Virus record (IMG/VR): IMGVR_UViG_3300020122_000238
Span: 186,001-250,000 of that record
Length of the DNA stretch: 64,000 bases
Reading direction: 5' to 3' (one strand)
Origin: a virus
The notes beneath the pieces were generated by a model, which worked only from the letters and a program-made list of their open reading frames with translations, was not told the origin of the DNA and ran no database searches. The position numbers and the translations under genes were made by a program. This document shows positions 54,241-61,583 of this stretch, piece by piece; the first letter of the stretch is position 1, and the number at the start of each line of letters is the position of its first letter.

Positions 54241-54797
54241 AACGCTGGGATCCTGACATCGAGGATTACATCGACGAGACGAATGGCGAGGAGCCGGATA
54301 TCGAAGACGATATCCGCTTCAAGCTCGATATGGTCGAGATGATCCGTACCGAGTTGGGAGACAAGAAAGCAGCTTTGGCTCAAACCACGCTGAAGATCCC
54401 CGAGCTGGACTATTCTATGTCCTTCCACGTCGGGATGTGGCTGCGCCATGCTGAAGACGAAGTAACCAGAGTTCGTCTCGAAATATTGGAGGTTCGAGAC
54501 GAAACCTGTCTCGTCTACTGCGTCGGGTGGGAGGAGCCGACTGAGAAAACAAAGAAGATACTCTGTTGGTATAGAATATCTGAACCCCCCTCGACGGCTC
54601 TGCCATCTTGGGTGAAGCCGGGTGCGTACTTCGGCAGCAATTCTCGCAACAGATGGTGCATTCTTACCATCAAAGAGGGCATGTTCACAGCGAAGCGTAC
54701 ACGCGATCAGTACTTCGCCACCTGGACATCAGAGGACCTGTTCGACGAGTGCCGTCCCATCCTCACGGCATGGGAACAGCTCGACGACTTGGGATAG
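54237..54797 (+). CDS. Hypothetical protein, 186 aa
   Basis: An acidic N-terminus (DPDIEDYIDETNGEEPDIED) with a helix, then a beta-rich domain with several Trp. It ends LTAWEQLDDLG (terminal peptide). An 11-bp inverted repeat (54472-54503) lies in the coding region. Unknown. Confidence 0.6.
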   Translation: MKRWDPDIEDYIDETNGEEPDIEDDIRFKLDMVEMIRTELGDKKAALAQTTLKIPELDYSMSFHVGMWLRHAEDEVTRVRLEILEVRDETCLVYCVGWEEPTEKTKKILCWYRISEPPSTALPSWVKPGAYFGSNSRNRWCILTIKEGMFTAKRTRDQYFATWTSEDLFDECRPILTAWEQLDDLG

Positions 54798-54799
54798 CT

Positions 54800-55105
54800 A
54801 TGGCTCGTTTCTGTACACACTTTTCCGATATCGACTGCTGTGATGTCCCTTGTTCAAGGCAAGGCTGTGGACACGAATGCTCGTACCACGAAGAGAAGTT
54901 GTGCATTGGCGTGGGTTGTACCTGCACAGCCTTCGACAACACCCCCGTTGTCCGAGATCACCATGCTGAGGACCTCAGCTTCATCCTGGAGCTGAGGACT
55001 GCGACCCCCGAGAAGCTCCGCGAGCTTGAGATCAACCTGCACTTTGGGGGTCCACAGTGGCAGCGCATCGCAGTTGAACGAGAAGTCTCAAAAAGATCGG
55101 TGTAG
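54800..55105 (+). CDS. Cys-rich hypothetical protein, 101 aa
   Basis: CCDVPCSRQGCGHECSYHEE and CIGVGCTC give nine or more Cys in the first 45 residues, probably a two-zinc fold. Helical C-terminus. Starts 2 nt after the previous stop. Confidence 0.6.
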   Translation: MARFCTHFSDIDCCDVPCSRQGCGHECSYHEEKLCIGVGCTCTAFDNTPVVRDHHAEDLSFILELRTATPEKLRELEINLHFGGPQWQRIAVEREVSKRSV

Positions 55106-55114
55106 TCGCTCGGG

Positions 55115-55687
55115 ATGTTGACGAAGAAGATCCTGACGGCGACGAAGCATTACCTGAGCAAGACCCCCGAAGAGAACCGCGCCTATGGCCTGGTTACGGA
55201 TGGGAAGATCAACCCCGGCACCTTCCGCTTCATGCCGGTGCTGGCGTGGCTTCGCAAGAAGCCCGAGAGGAGCAGGATTGTCCTCTCGGGCTTCTTGCTG
55301 CGCATGACGGAAGGTGCTTTCGTGGGAGGCCTCGACTGGTCCATCCCGCTGAACCCGGAAACCGAGAACGACGCCGCGAACCTTCTCTCGTCCTTCGGGT
55401 GGGACAATCGAGTGTGGCCTTCAGACCCGGGCTGGCCCGACGATCTGCCGGATGAGGAACACACGCTGCACGGGATGCTCAAGAAGAAGGGCATCTTGGA
55501 GACGCTCACGTTCCCGCCGAAGGAATCGGGCAACAGGGTGATGACGCTTCATGTGCTGAAGGTGTCGAACCCCTTCCCGCTGCCGATCCTGGTTGCTGAT
55601 GAAGACCGTCAGGAGGTGGCCCCCGAGATGCTCTCGAAACTTCGAGAGCTGGTCGCCGACCCGAGCTGCTTCTCGCTGTCCTCCTAG
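55115..55687 (+). CDS. Hypothetical protein, 190 aa
   Basis: An alpha/beta protein of unknown function. It starts 8 nt after GGTGTAGT, which overlaps the previous stop. An 18-bp inverted repeat (55254-55298) encodes part of the first helix and strand. Convergent with 55684-56277; 3' ends overlap by 4 bp. Confidence 0.6.
   Translation: MLTKKILTATKHYLSKTPEENRAYGLVTDGKINPGTFRFMPVLAWLRKKPERSRIVLSGFLLRMTEGAFVGGLDWSIPLNPETENDAANLLSSFGWDNRVWPSDPGWPDDLPDEEHTLHGMLKKKGILETLTFPPKESGNRVMTLHVLKVSNPFPLPILVADEDRQEVAPEMLSKLRELVADPSCFSLSS
55254..55298. repeat. 18-bp inverted repeat in 55115-55687
   Basis: Arms 55254-55271 and 55281-55298, 9-nt loop, within coding sequence. Confidence 0.95.
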
Positions 55688-56277
55688 TCGTCCGCGAGAA
55701 GGTGCCCCCACGCGTTGTCAGGTCTACCTTTGGGCCCTCTCGTCCGAAGCAACCTGACAATGGGGAGATCGGCTGCCGCAGCCAGGGAATCATCCAGCTC
55801 CCTGGTTGCGATGGAGCACTGGTCGATGTGGTGCGCGGGATTTGAGATGTCCCGCACCGTGATGAGCCACACCCCCTTCTTCTTCTGAATGTAGACCCCA
55901 GCCCGCCAGGTGTTCATGACCTTCGTGTTGGGGTCTTGGGCTCCCGTGGCGACATCGAATGGCTCTGGGATCAAAGCCATCGTGTTCTCCGTCTCACGGT
56001 AGAGATGTTTCCCGAAGGGCCGTCGCGTGTACTCCGTGCTGATCTGGTTCAGCGGAATTTGAGTCTCATGGCAGACAGTATCCCACCGCGTAAGAATTCC
56101 CCCAGGCACGAGAGTGGTGATTGGCCCTGTAGTTCTTGACCCGTGGGGGGTCGTCAGGTCAGGCCGCCAGGTCACGATCCCATCAACCTCGGAGGTCTTC
56201 AGCGATCGAATCACAACATGACCGGGGCACATGTCCCCCAAAATCATGACAGGCTTCTGCATCAGGACAAGGATCAT
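55684..56277 (-). CDS. Hypothetical protein, 197 aa
   Basis: A beta-rich protein ending PDNAWGHLLADD (terminal peptide). It starts 8 nt after GGTGTAGA on the minus strand. The promoter is back to back with that of 56312 through a CTACACCGCGGTGTA dyad. Unknown role. Confidence 0.6.
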   Translation of the reverse strand: MILVLMQKPVMILGDMCPGHVVIRSLKTSEVDGIVTWRPDLTTPHGSRTTGPITTLVPGGILTRWDTVCHETQIPLNQISTEYTRRPFGKHLYRETENTMALIPEPFDVATGAQDPNTKVMNTWRAGVYIQKKKGVWLITVRDISNPAHHIDQCSIATRELDDSLAAAADLPIVRLLRTRGPKGRPDNAWGHLLADD

Positions 56278-56285
56278 CTTGAGGA

Positions 56286-56303
56286 TCTACACCGCGGTGT
56301 ACT
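56286..56303. promoter_or_regulatory. Back-to-back GGTGTA promoters, divergent dyad
   Basis: A CTACACCGCGGTGTA dyad provides TGTAGA leftward (8 nt to ATG 56277) and TGTACT rightward (8 nt to ATG 56312). The dyad itself could be a regulator site. Confidence 0.65.
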
Positions 56304-56311
56304 CTAGCGAC

Positions 56312-57031
56312 ATGGGATCGACCCCCAAAAAGACCCCTGTGAAGTACCACTCCTGGTGGACCGAGAAAGCCGTACCTCATCGGAACATGTTGATGGTGAG
56401 GTACGACTACGGGCACTCCAGGGTCGATAGATCCTTGTACGGATGTCTGGTCGTCGGAGACGACCAGACGCTCCTCTGGCTCAGCAGTGAGGAGATCCGG
56501 GAAAAGTGGAAGCCCTTCCGCGTACCCTTCTCGGCAGTTATTCCTCTGGGGGTGTGGCCCCAGTGGGTGACTCGACGAGATGTCCAATGGCACACAGCGC
56601 CAGACCATCCTCGGCGAATGACCATCGTCTCGTACAAGCCCAAGAGCTTCTGGCTTGCAACCACCACCGTGGTCGAGCCCTTCGAGGGCCCAAGATTCCA
56701 AGTCTACAGAGCAACGCAGAGTTTCAAGGTTGATCACGAGATGGTGCAATACGGGGACCATCTCACCCTCGATAGAGACTACAACGTGTGGACCGTGCGT
56801 AAGAAGAGCATCGCTCGGTTCTGCAACCGGGAGATCACAGCCTTCCTTGCTATGCAATACCTCATCCCCGTGATTCAACCGAGCGGGATGCCCTTCGATT
56901 GGAGCATTCAGAAGTTCACCACACGCTTCTGGAGTCTCCACACTTTCGCTCAGAACCATCGGCCTCTGATGCCCTCAAAACCGACCGCTTGGGACGTTGT
57001 GATGGCCGACGAATTCGAGGAAATGGTGTAG
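56312..57031 (+). CDS. Hypothetical protein, 239 aa
   Basis: A basic, aromatic-rich alpha/beta protein ending SKPTAWDVVMADEFEEMV (terminal peptide). Hairpins at 56371-56405 and 56445-56469 lie in the coding region. The stop overlaps the GGTGTAGG of the next gene. Unknown. Confidence 0.6.
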   Translation: MGSTPKKTPVKYHSWWTEKAVPHRNMLMVRYDYGHSRVDRSLYGCLVVGDDQTLLWLSSEEIREKWKPFRVPFSAVIPLGVWPQWVTRRDVQWHTAPDHPRRMTIVSYKPKSFWLATTTVVEPFEGPRFQVYRATQSFKVDHEMVQYGDHLTLDRDYNVWTVRKKSIARFCNREITAFLAMQYLIPVIQPSGMPFDWSIQKFTTRFWSLHTFAQNHRPLMPSKPTAWDVVMADEFEEMV

Positions 57032-57040
57032 GTATAGCCC

Positions 57041-57586
57041 ATGGGAATCCTCGATCGTGTTGTGCGTCGCGTCTGTGAAAAAGTCTCCAAGTGGGCCCCT
57101 TCGTGGCGCATGATCACCCGAGGTGACAACGAGCCCTACCTGAAGAGGTACTACTTCTTCAGGCGTGAATGGGTTCTGGAATGGTTCGAGACTCAGGGTT
57201 GGGAGACCCCGAGGTTCGTGGCCAAGATCCCCTCGCTCTACCTTCACCATTTCGTGGCGGGGGATGATGAGGTCGAGCTGCACAACCATCCCTTCAAGAA
57301 GAGCCTCGCCCTCGTTCTGACGGGCGGGTATCACGAGGAACGTAAGGTGGGGAACGAGGTCCACAGCCGGATCGTCCCGCCCTGGTCCTTCAACCTCATC
57401 GACGCCAATACCTTCCACAAGGTGGAACTCCTCGACAAGGAGAAGGGCGCCTGGACCATCTTCCTTTCGGGAGAGCGTACCCAGCGCTGGGGTTTTTGGC
57501 ATCCGGAGACGTTCGAGTACGTCGACTGGGAAAACCATGTGGACGCCCGCCCCAACCCCGAGGCAAGGCTTCACCATGCCCCCTAG
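57041..57586 (+). CDS. Cupin-fold protein, 181 aa
   Basis: LHHFVAGDDEVELHNHPFKK then ALVLTGGYHEER and FNLIDANTFHKVEL are the two cupin motifs, with His ligands in H-x-H and a later His (NTFHKV), fitting a metal-binding beta barrel. FLSGERTQRWGFW at the end is typical of small dioxygenase-like cupins. Substrate unknown. Starts 8 nt after GGTGTAGG. Confidence 0.75.
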   Translation: MGILDRVVRRVCEKVSKWAPSWRMITRGDNEPYLKRYYFFRREWVLEWFETQGWETPRFVAKIPSLYLHHFVAGDDEVELHNHPFKKSLALVLTGGYHEERKVGNEVHSRIVPPWSFNLIDANTFHKVELLDKEKGAWTIFLSGERTQRWGFWHPETFEYVDWENHVDARPNPEARLHHAP

Positions 57587-57908
57587 AATGTGGGCTGGGG
57601 GGCCCCTCTACCCTGACTGGTTGGTCATCAACCAACTCGTTGAGACGACGGCAAGACACCCAGGGATACGACAACAATCAGTCATTACCAGGATCACTGA
57701 CGGGTTGGTGTACGTCCGATCAAATACCGGCATCGGAGATATTTGGTATCGAGCAGAGCACTTCGTGGACGAATGGCGGGTGCTTCATACCCCCCTGAAG
57801 AACGATCTCGCTCCCGAGGACTACAGGTGGGAGCCCAAGCCTGTCGAGCCCCCCAAGCCCGCTCCGACGTGGCATGAGCTCCTCATTGACGATGACTTCG
57901 ACATCTAG
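57576..57908 (+). CDS. Hypothetical protein ending in terminal peptide, 110 aa
   Basis: An alpha/beta protein; the tail PKPVEPPKPAPTWHELLIDDDFDI is a Pro linker plus the most canonical form of the terminal peptide (given here in pieces: PAPTWHELLIDDDFDI). ATG 57576 overlaps the cupin gene end. The peptide is encoded within a 26-bp hairpin shared with the convergent gene. Confidence 0.6.
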   Translation: MPPRMWAGGPLYPDWLVINQLVETTARHPGIRQQSVITRITDGLVYVRSNTGIGDIWYRAEHFVDEWRVLHTPLKNDLAPEDYRWEPKPVEPPKPAPTWHELLIDDDFDI

Positions 57909-57933
57909 TCGAAGTCATCGTCAATGAGGAGCT
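57877..57933. repeat. 26-bp hairpin encoding two C-terminal peptides
   Basis: Arms 57877-57902 and 57908-57933 match perfectly around a 5-nt loop. Both convergent genes (57576 + and 57905 -) terminate in the loop and both read LLIDDDFD in the arms. Confidence 0.95.
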
Positions 57934-58621
57934 GCTCCCAGGCAGTGGGCCAGAAGATGTGGACCCTGGGGGTGGCCGGAGGGGGAGGGGGCTGCGTCGG
58001 CACCCCGGGAAGGTACCTCCCCATCAGAGAGGGGGTCTCGGTCGGATCGAACTCCGGGACTTCAACTCGACGTCGCATGTTTTCCAAAGCCCGCGTGTTG
58101 AAGACCATGTCCCCAACGTGTTCGTGAGCCGTTAACCCCTCGCCGGAAATCCGATCCATGGCGTCGAAGACCCGCTGGTCCTCTTCCTCTCGAAGACGCT
58201 CTTGCGCGAACATCTCTCGTGTCCTCACAACATCCTGCCACACAGTATTAGGGGCAACCTGCACGAAGGAGGGCGTAAACTCCTCTCGGAAAACCGAGTA
58301 CCTGGGGTCAGGAGAGGGTTCTCCAATCCCGTAGACGTTGCGGAACGTTTCTTGGGAGACGCACAGATCCACGTGGACCATACGCTCCATGATCTCCATT
58401 TCCTCCGATAGGTTGAGGGATGAGGGCAGCAAAGGAAGCAACTGTATGGGGGGTGCCGGTAGGATGGGGAGCGCCGGTAGGACCGGTAGGATGGGGAGCG
58501 CCGGTAGGACCGGTAGGAGCCCCATCCTCCTGATCACTTCATTCGCACGCTCACGTATGTCTTGGAGCACCAGATGCTCCAGAACTCGCCGGATGAGAGG
58601 GACACCATCACGAGGGGGCAT
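57905..58621 (-). CDS. Hypothetical protein with LPxLP repeats, 238 aa
   Basis: Residues about 35-70 are a Leu/Pro repeat (VLPALPILP twice), encoded by a 27-bp tandem repeat. The middle is helical and charged; a Pro run (TQPPPPPATPRV) leads to the terminal peptide WPTAWEQLLIDDDFD. It starts 7 nt after GGTGTAGG, divergent from 58663. Confidence 0.6.
   Translation of the reverse strand: MPPRDGVPLIRRVLEHLVLQDIRERANEVIRRMGLLPVLPALPILPVLPALPILPAPPIQLLPLLPSSLNLSEEMEIMERMVHVDLCVSQETFRNVYGIGEPSPDPRYSVFREEFTPSFVQVAPNTVWQDVVRTREMFAQERLREEEDQRVFDAMDRISGEGLTAHEHVGDMVFNTRALENMRRRVEVPEFDPTETPSLMGRYLPGVPTQPPPPPATPRVHIFWPTAWEQLLIDDDFD
58457..58518. repeat. 27-bp tandem repeat
   Basis: Two identical 27-bp units (58457-58483, 58484-58510) and a partial third encode the LPxLP repeat of 57905-58621. 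Copy number may vary. Confidence 0.9.
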
Positions 58622-58626
58622 GGAGA

Positions 58627-58654
58627 GCCCTACACCACCTTTCCGCGGTGTAGG
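58627..58654. promoter_or_regulatory. Divergent GGTGTA promoter pair
   Basis: CTACACC on the left and GGTGTAG on the right give TGTAGG leftward (7 nt to ATG 58621) and TGTAGG rightward (8 nt to ATG 58663). Confidence 0.65.
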
Positions 58655-58662
58655 GCAGGAAG

Positions 58663-59136
58663 ATGGCTGACGAAGATCCGGATGATTTGAGCGCGGACTG
58701 GAAACTGATCGGAGGACCTCCGCCTCCTCCCGAAGAACCCCCTCCGATCAGTGCAACCGAAGCCATCGAGCGCATGGTGATGGCTTCGGTTCAGTACTTG
58801 GCCATCCTATCGGCAAGGGTGGAAAAGTCCCCATCCATCACCATACAGGTGCATCACAAGAAGGACGCAGAGGGGCAAATCGTCACGACCTGGTCTGCCC
58901 AATACCGCTCCGAGTCGAACCCAGCCATCAGCCTGGTCCCCAGTACGCAGTTCCCCACCATCGACGAAGCCGTTGAGAGCTTGCATAGCAACATGGCTAC
59001 CATGCTCTCGAATCAGTTGAGAGCATGGCAAAAAGAGGCGGCCTCGCACCAACAGCAGATGGAGGAGAAGTTCAAGATCGCTTCCTCCATCGCTACGATC
59101 TTGGGGAATTTAGGGGTTCCGCAGACGAAAGTCTAG
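58663..59136 (+). CDS. Hypothetical protein with N-terminal acidic-W peptide, 157 aa
   Basis: MADEDPDDLSADWKLIGG then a Pro/Glu linker, a beta-rich middle and a long C-terminal helix. Two hairpins (58704-58752 and 58755-58791) lie in the first third. Unknown function; possibly a virion-associated or scaffolding protein given its similar N-terminal style to 59224. Confidence 0.6.
   Translation: MADEDPDDLSADWKLIGGPPPPPEEPPPISATEAIERMVMASVQYLAILSARVEKSPSITIQVHHKKDAEGQIVTTWSAQYRSESNPAISLVPSTQFPTIDEAVESLHSNMATMLSNQLRAWQKEAASHQQQMEEKFKIASSIATILGNLGVPQTKV
58704..58791. repeat. Two adjacent intragenic hairpins
   Basis: 12-bp arms 58704-58715 with 58741-58752 and 13-bp arms 58755-58767 with 58779-58791, 3 bp apart, within 58663-59136. 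Confidence 0.9.
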
Positions 59137-59223
59137 CCTTACAGGCTACGTCTGTGTTACCCTCGCCTCGAAACCCTGCCAGATCAGCGCGATCTAGGGC
59201 AAAGCCGGTGTATAGGAGTACTC

Positions 59224-59649
59224 ATGAGCGAAGACCTGTATGATTTGGACAGCTATTGGGAGTTGAGGGTTCTACCTCCTCGGCCTCCCGAACCTGAGAT
59301 CGAAGCAGCGCCAGAACCCATTCAAGAACTCACTTTCACTCCGAGGGGAGTGTACTTGGGCCTATTCACAGCCCTACCCCAAGACACCAATGAGGGTGTG
59401 GAGCTTACCGATACCAGATACGCTCGCGCATCTGTGAATCCCAGATTCACATCAAACAGTAGGGGGGAATCGGTAGCTGAGATCACACACCGATTCCCCC
59501 CTATGAGCACTCCCGTGGTTGTGATGGGTGGGGGTCTTTGGGATGCCCCTGTGGGGGGCAATCTCCTCTACTTTTCAAGCCTAGCCGTGAATCTCCGCGT
59601 CGACCTCGGAATGAACGCGGAGATTCACCTCACCGTCTCTGCTGACTAG
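59224..59649 (+). CDS. Tail-fibre-like paralogue 2, 141 aa
   Basis: N-terminal peptide MSEDLYDLDSYWELRVLPPR, then GVYLGLFTALPQDTNEGVEL, RYARASV and GLWDAPVGGNLLYFSS, the pattern of a widespread phage tail/fibre accessory domain (LYTALxxxxP...G.E....YAR ... G..DA..GGNLLY). It is paralogous to 52936-53325. Three hairpins (59433-59451, 59460-59503, 59587-59628) cover much of the gene. Starts 9 nt after GGTGTATA. Confidence 0.7.
   Translation: MSEDLYDLDSYWELRVLPPRPPEPEIEAAPEPIQELTFTPRGVYLGLFTALPQDTNEGVELTDTRYARASVNPRFTSNSRGESVAEITHRFPPMSTPVVVMGGGLWDAPVGGNLLYFSSLAVNLRVDLGMNAEIHLTVSAD
59460..59503. repeat. 15-bp inverted repeat in 59224-59649
   Basis: Arms 59460-59474 and 59489-59503, 14-nt loop. 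Confidence 0.9.
59587..59628. repeat. 14-bp inverted repeat in 59224-59649
   Basis: Arms 59587-59600 and 59615-59628, 14-nt loop. Confidence 0.9.
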
Positions 59650-60035
59650 AGCTGTACCTTCACCTGAGCGTAAGCGAGCGCATCGGCCCAGCCCTCTTCG
59701 GAGGCGGGAAAGCGAGCGGAAGGACCCGGGGCCTCCGTGGCGTCACGAGAAGCCTTCTTAGGGTCTCGGAAGTGCGGGTCGATGGTCCGCCAGCGCATCG
59801 CATTCAGAGACGAGACGCCCAGATAGACGAGGACCTTCACCCCCTCGTAACTGCATGTCTTGCAGTTGGGGTAGGACACCTTGATGACGAGGTGCCGTCC
59901 AACCGCAACTGCGTCCACGATTGTGTAGTTCTTGGCGTCGGGTGTCTTGGGCACGGAGGAGTAGCTTTCGTAGGGGTCTCTGTAGTCCTTGTGGCTGCTA
60001 CAGCTCGGGTCATTGGCGCTGTGTCGACAGGTCAT
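59646..60035 (-). CDS. Hypothetical protein, 129 aa
   Basis: Contains PNCKTCSYEGVKVLVYLGVS and MRWRTIDPHFRDP, with ARFPASEEGWADALAY at the end; I believe these occur together in an uncharacterised family, but I cannot name it. CKTC could bind metal. Convergent with 59224 (4-bp overlap). Confidence 0.6.
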   Translation of the reverse strand: MTCRHSANDPSCSSHKDYRDPYESYSSVPKTPDAKNYTIVDAVAVGRHLVIKVSYPNCKTCSYEGVKVLVYLGVSSLNAMRWRTIDPHFRDPKKASRDATEAPGPSARFPASEEGWADALAYAQVKVQL

Positions 60036-60059
60036 GGGCTCTCTTCAAGGGTAAGACGT

Positions 60060-60293
60060 TTAGACGTAACGTGGATCCCGCAAGTACGGAAACAGCTCTT
60101 GCATCGAACCAGGCTTGGCCGGAGGGAACCCTTCACCATCCGGCACCCCCAGCATCTTGCTGAAGTTCGGCTCGCCCGTTTCAGCCGCCATATCATTCAG
60201 GGTATCGGCGAAAGACGCTGCCAGATCCTCCGGAAGATCGGGGTTGGCGTCGATGGCCTTTTGTTCTGCGGGCGTCCAGTTCGTCGTCTTCAT
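60060..60293 (-). CDS. Hypothetical protein, 77 aa
   Basis: A small acidic helical protein (MKTTNWTPAEQKAIDANPDL). It starts 2 nt after the stop of the PncC-NMNAT gene, so probably in one transcript and possibly a partner. Nothing else is recognisable. Confidence 0.6.
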   Translation of the reverse strand: MKTTNWTPAEQKAIDANPDLPEDLAASFADTLNDMAAETGEPNFSKMLGVPDGEGFPPAKPGSMQELFPYLRDPRYV

Positions 60294-60295
60294 CG

Positions 60296-61429
60296 TCACT
60301 TCGCCGTGTTGCGCAGCTCGGTCGAGCTGATGTCCCAGCGGCCCGGGACGTCCTTGAACAGAAAGACAAGGATGTCGACGACATCCTTGTGGGCGTAGAT
60401 GATGTCACTGCCCGTCTTGTACTCACCCTTGACGAGCCGACCGAGCACGTAAAAGCGCGTGCAGTGGGCCGAGAACTCCTCCAGCAAGGGCGCGACTTCG
60501 ATGCCCCACTTGGGGTCGAGCATCGTCGCCAGGGTGTCCGCCCCGAGCACGAAGGCAGCACCCGGGAAGGCCTTCGCCTTGTCGAGGAAGAGCGGGTCGT
60601 TCTCCGACAAGAGGTAGTTACGCCCTCGCATCCCAGCCACCCGTTGCAACAGCTCCGGGACCGTGACAGGCGTCTTGTGGACCGGGTTGATGGTGGTCAT
60701 GTGGACCAACGTCTGGTAGAACCTGTAGGCGAGAAGATGCGCTTCCCGGCCCCCCTTCTCGTGCCCATCATGGAAGGGATTGAAGCTCCCCGGGTAGATA
60801 AGGGTCGTCAGGGGGTTGATGTCCGCAGCCGTTCCGCGCGTCCCATCCGCCTTGAAGTAGGGGTGAGCGAAGAGACGAGCCCGCGCTTTGTCCATGGCCT
60901 CGATGGGCTCGAACTTCACCCCGAGGATGTCGGGGTCGACCGGGAGGCCCATCGCTCGCGAGAGGATGTTCAACCCCATCGAATCGGCGATCATCCCGTC
61001 CACCGTGCGCTGCTCCCAGCCCACTCCTTTGGGGATGACAGCGGAGGCGATGTAGCAGCCCCCATCACCGAAGGCCGCGACGAAGATCCGGTGATCTCCC
61101 CGGTGCTCCCGAGTCGAAGCGACCGAAGCAGCGAGGCCAATCCCGATTGCCTTCGAGCCAGGCTTCACGGCCCGGAGGTACGCGGTCATGGCGAGGTCGA
61201 GCGCGATGTTCTCGTCGCAGTACTTCTCGGGGATGAATCCGAGATGGCGCGCGGTGGCCTCGGGCTCGTACGGGAAGCACGCTTCGATGAAGAAGTTAGA
61301 AATGCCCGGAGGAGCCCAGAGGCGGGACTGGACCCCTGCTCCGGCCCCCGTGGCGATGACGACGACCCGTGGAGCGTCAGCCCCAAGGTCGCGGAGGATT
61401 TCGATGTTGCGTGTGGTGTTGGTGCTCAT
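60296..61429 (-). CDS. PncC/CinA-like domain fused to NMN adenylyltransferase
   Basis: A 377-aa protein. Residues 20-165 resemble the CinA C-terminal / PncC family (VIATGAGAGVQSRLWAPPGI, FPYEPEATARHLGF, GIGLAASVAST), which deamidates NMN. Residues 208-377 are a nucleotidylyltransferase: YPGSFNPFHDGHEKG (212-226) is the (G)SFNPxHxGH ATP motif and ISSTELR (367-373) the C-terminal motif of NMN/NaMN adenylyltransferases. It would make NAD from NMN (from the NAMPT at 22167) or NaAD if the first domain deamidates NMN; whether that domain is active is unknown. Class A promoter. Confidence 0.85.
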   Translation of the reverse strand: MSTNTTRNIEILRDLGADAPRVVVIATGAGAGVQSRLWAPPGISNFFIEACFPYEPEATARHLGFIPEKYCDENIALDLAMTAYLRAVKPGSKAIGIGLAASVASTREHRGDHRIFVAAFGDGGCYIASAVIPKGVGWEQRTVDGMIADSMGLNILSRAMGLPVDPDILGVKFEPIEAMDKARARLFAHPYFKADGTRGTAADINPLTTLIYPGSFNPFHDGHEKGGREAHLLAYRFYQTLVHMTTINPVHKTPVTVPELLQRVAGMRGRNYLLSENDPLFLDKAKAFPGAAFVLGADTLATMLDPKWGIEVAPLLEEFSAHCTRFYVLGRLVKGEYKTGSDIIYAHKDVVDILVFLFKDVPGRWDISSTELRNTAK

Positions 61430-61438
61430 GTTGTCGGC

Positions 61439-61466
61439 TCTACAAGACGAGAAAGCCACGGATCAA
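61439..61466 (-). promoter_or_regulatory. Class A promoter for PncC-NMNAT gene
   Basis: TTGATC (complement of 61461-61466), 16-nt spacer, TGTAGA (complement of 61439-61444), 9 nt to the ATG. Confidence 0.8.
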
Positions 61467-61583
61467 CCAGGATTCTCTTCGGGGTTGTGGGTCCCCACAG
61501 AGATCGGACCAGTGGCGTCGATGTAGCATAGCCTAACCTTCCAGGGCTTCCTTCTCCCGAAGGACATGGTGCTTTGGGGCACC

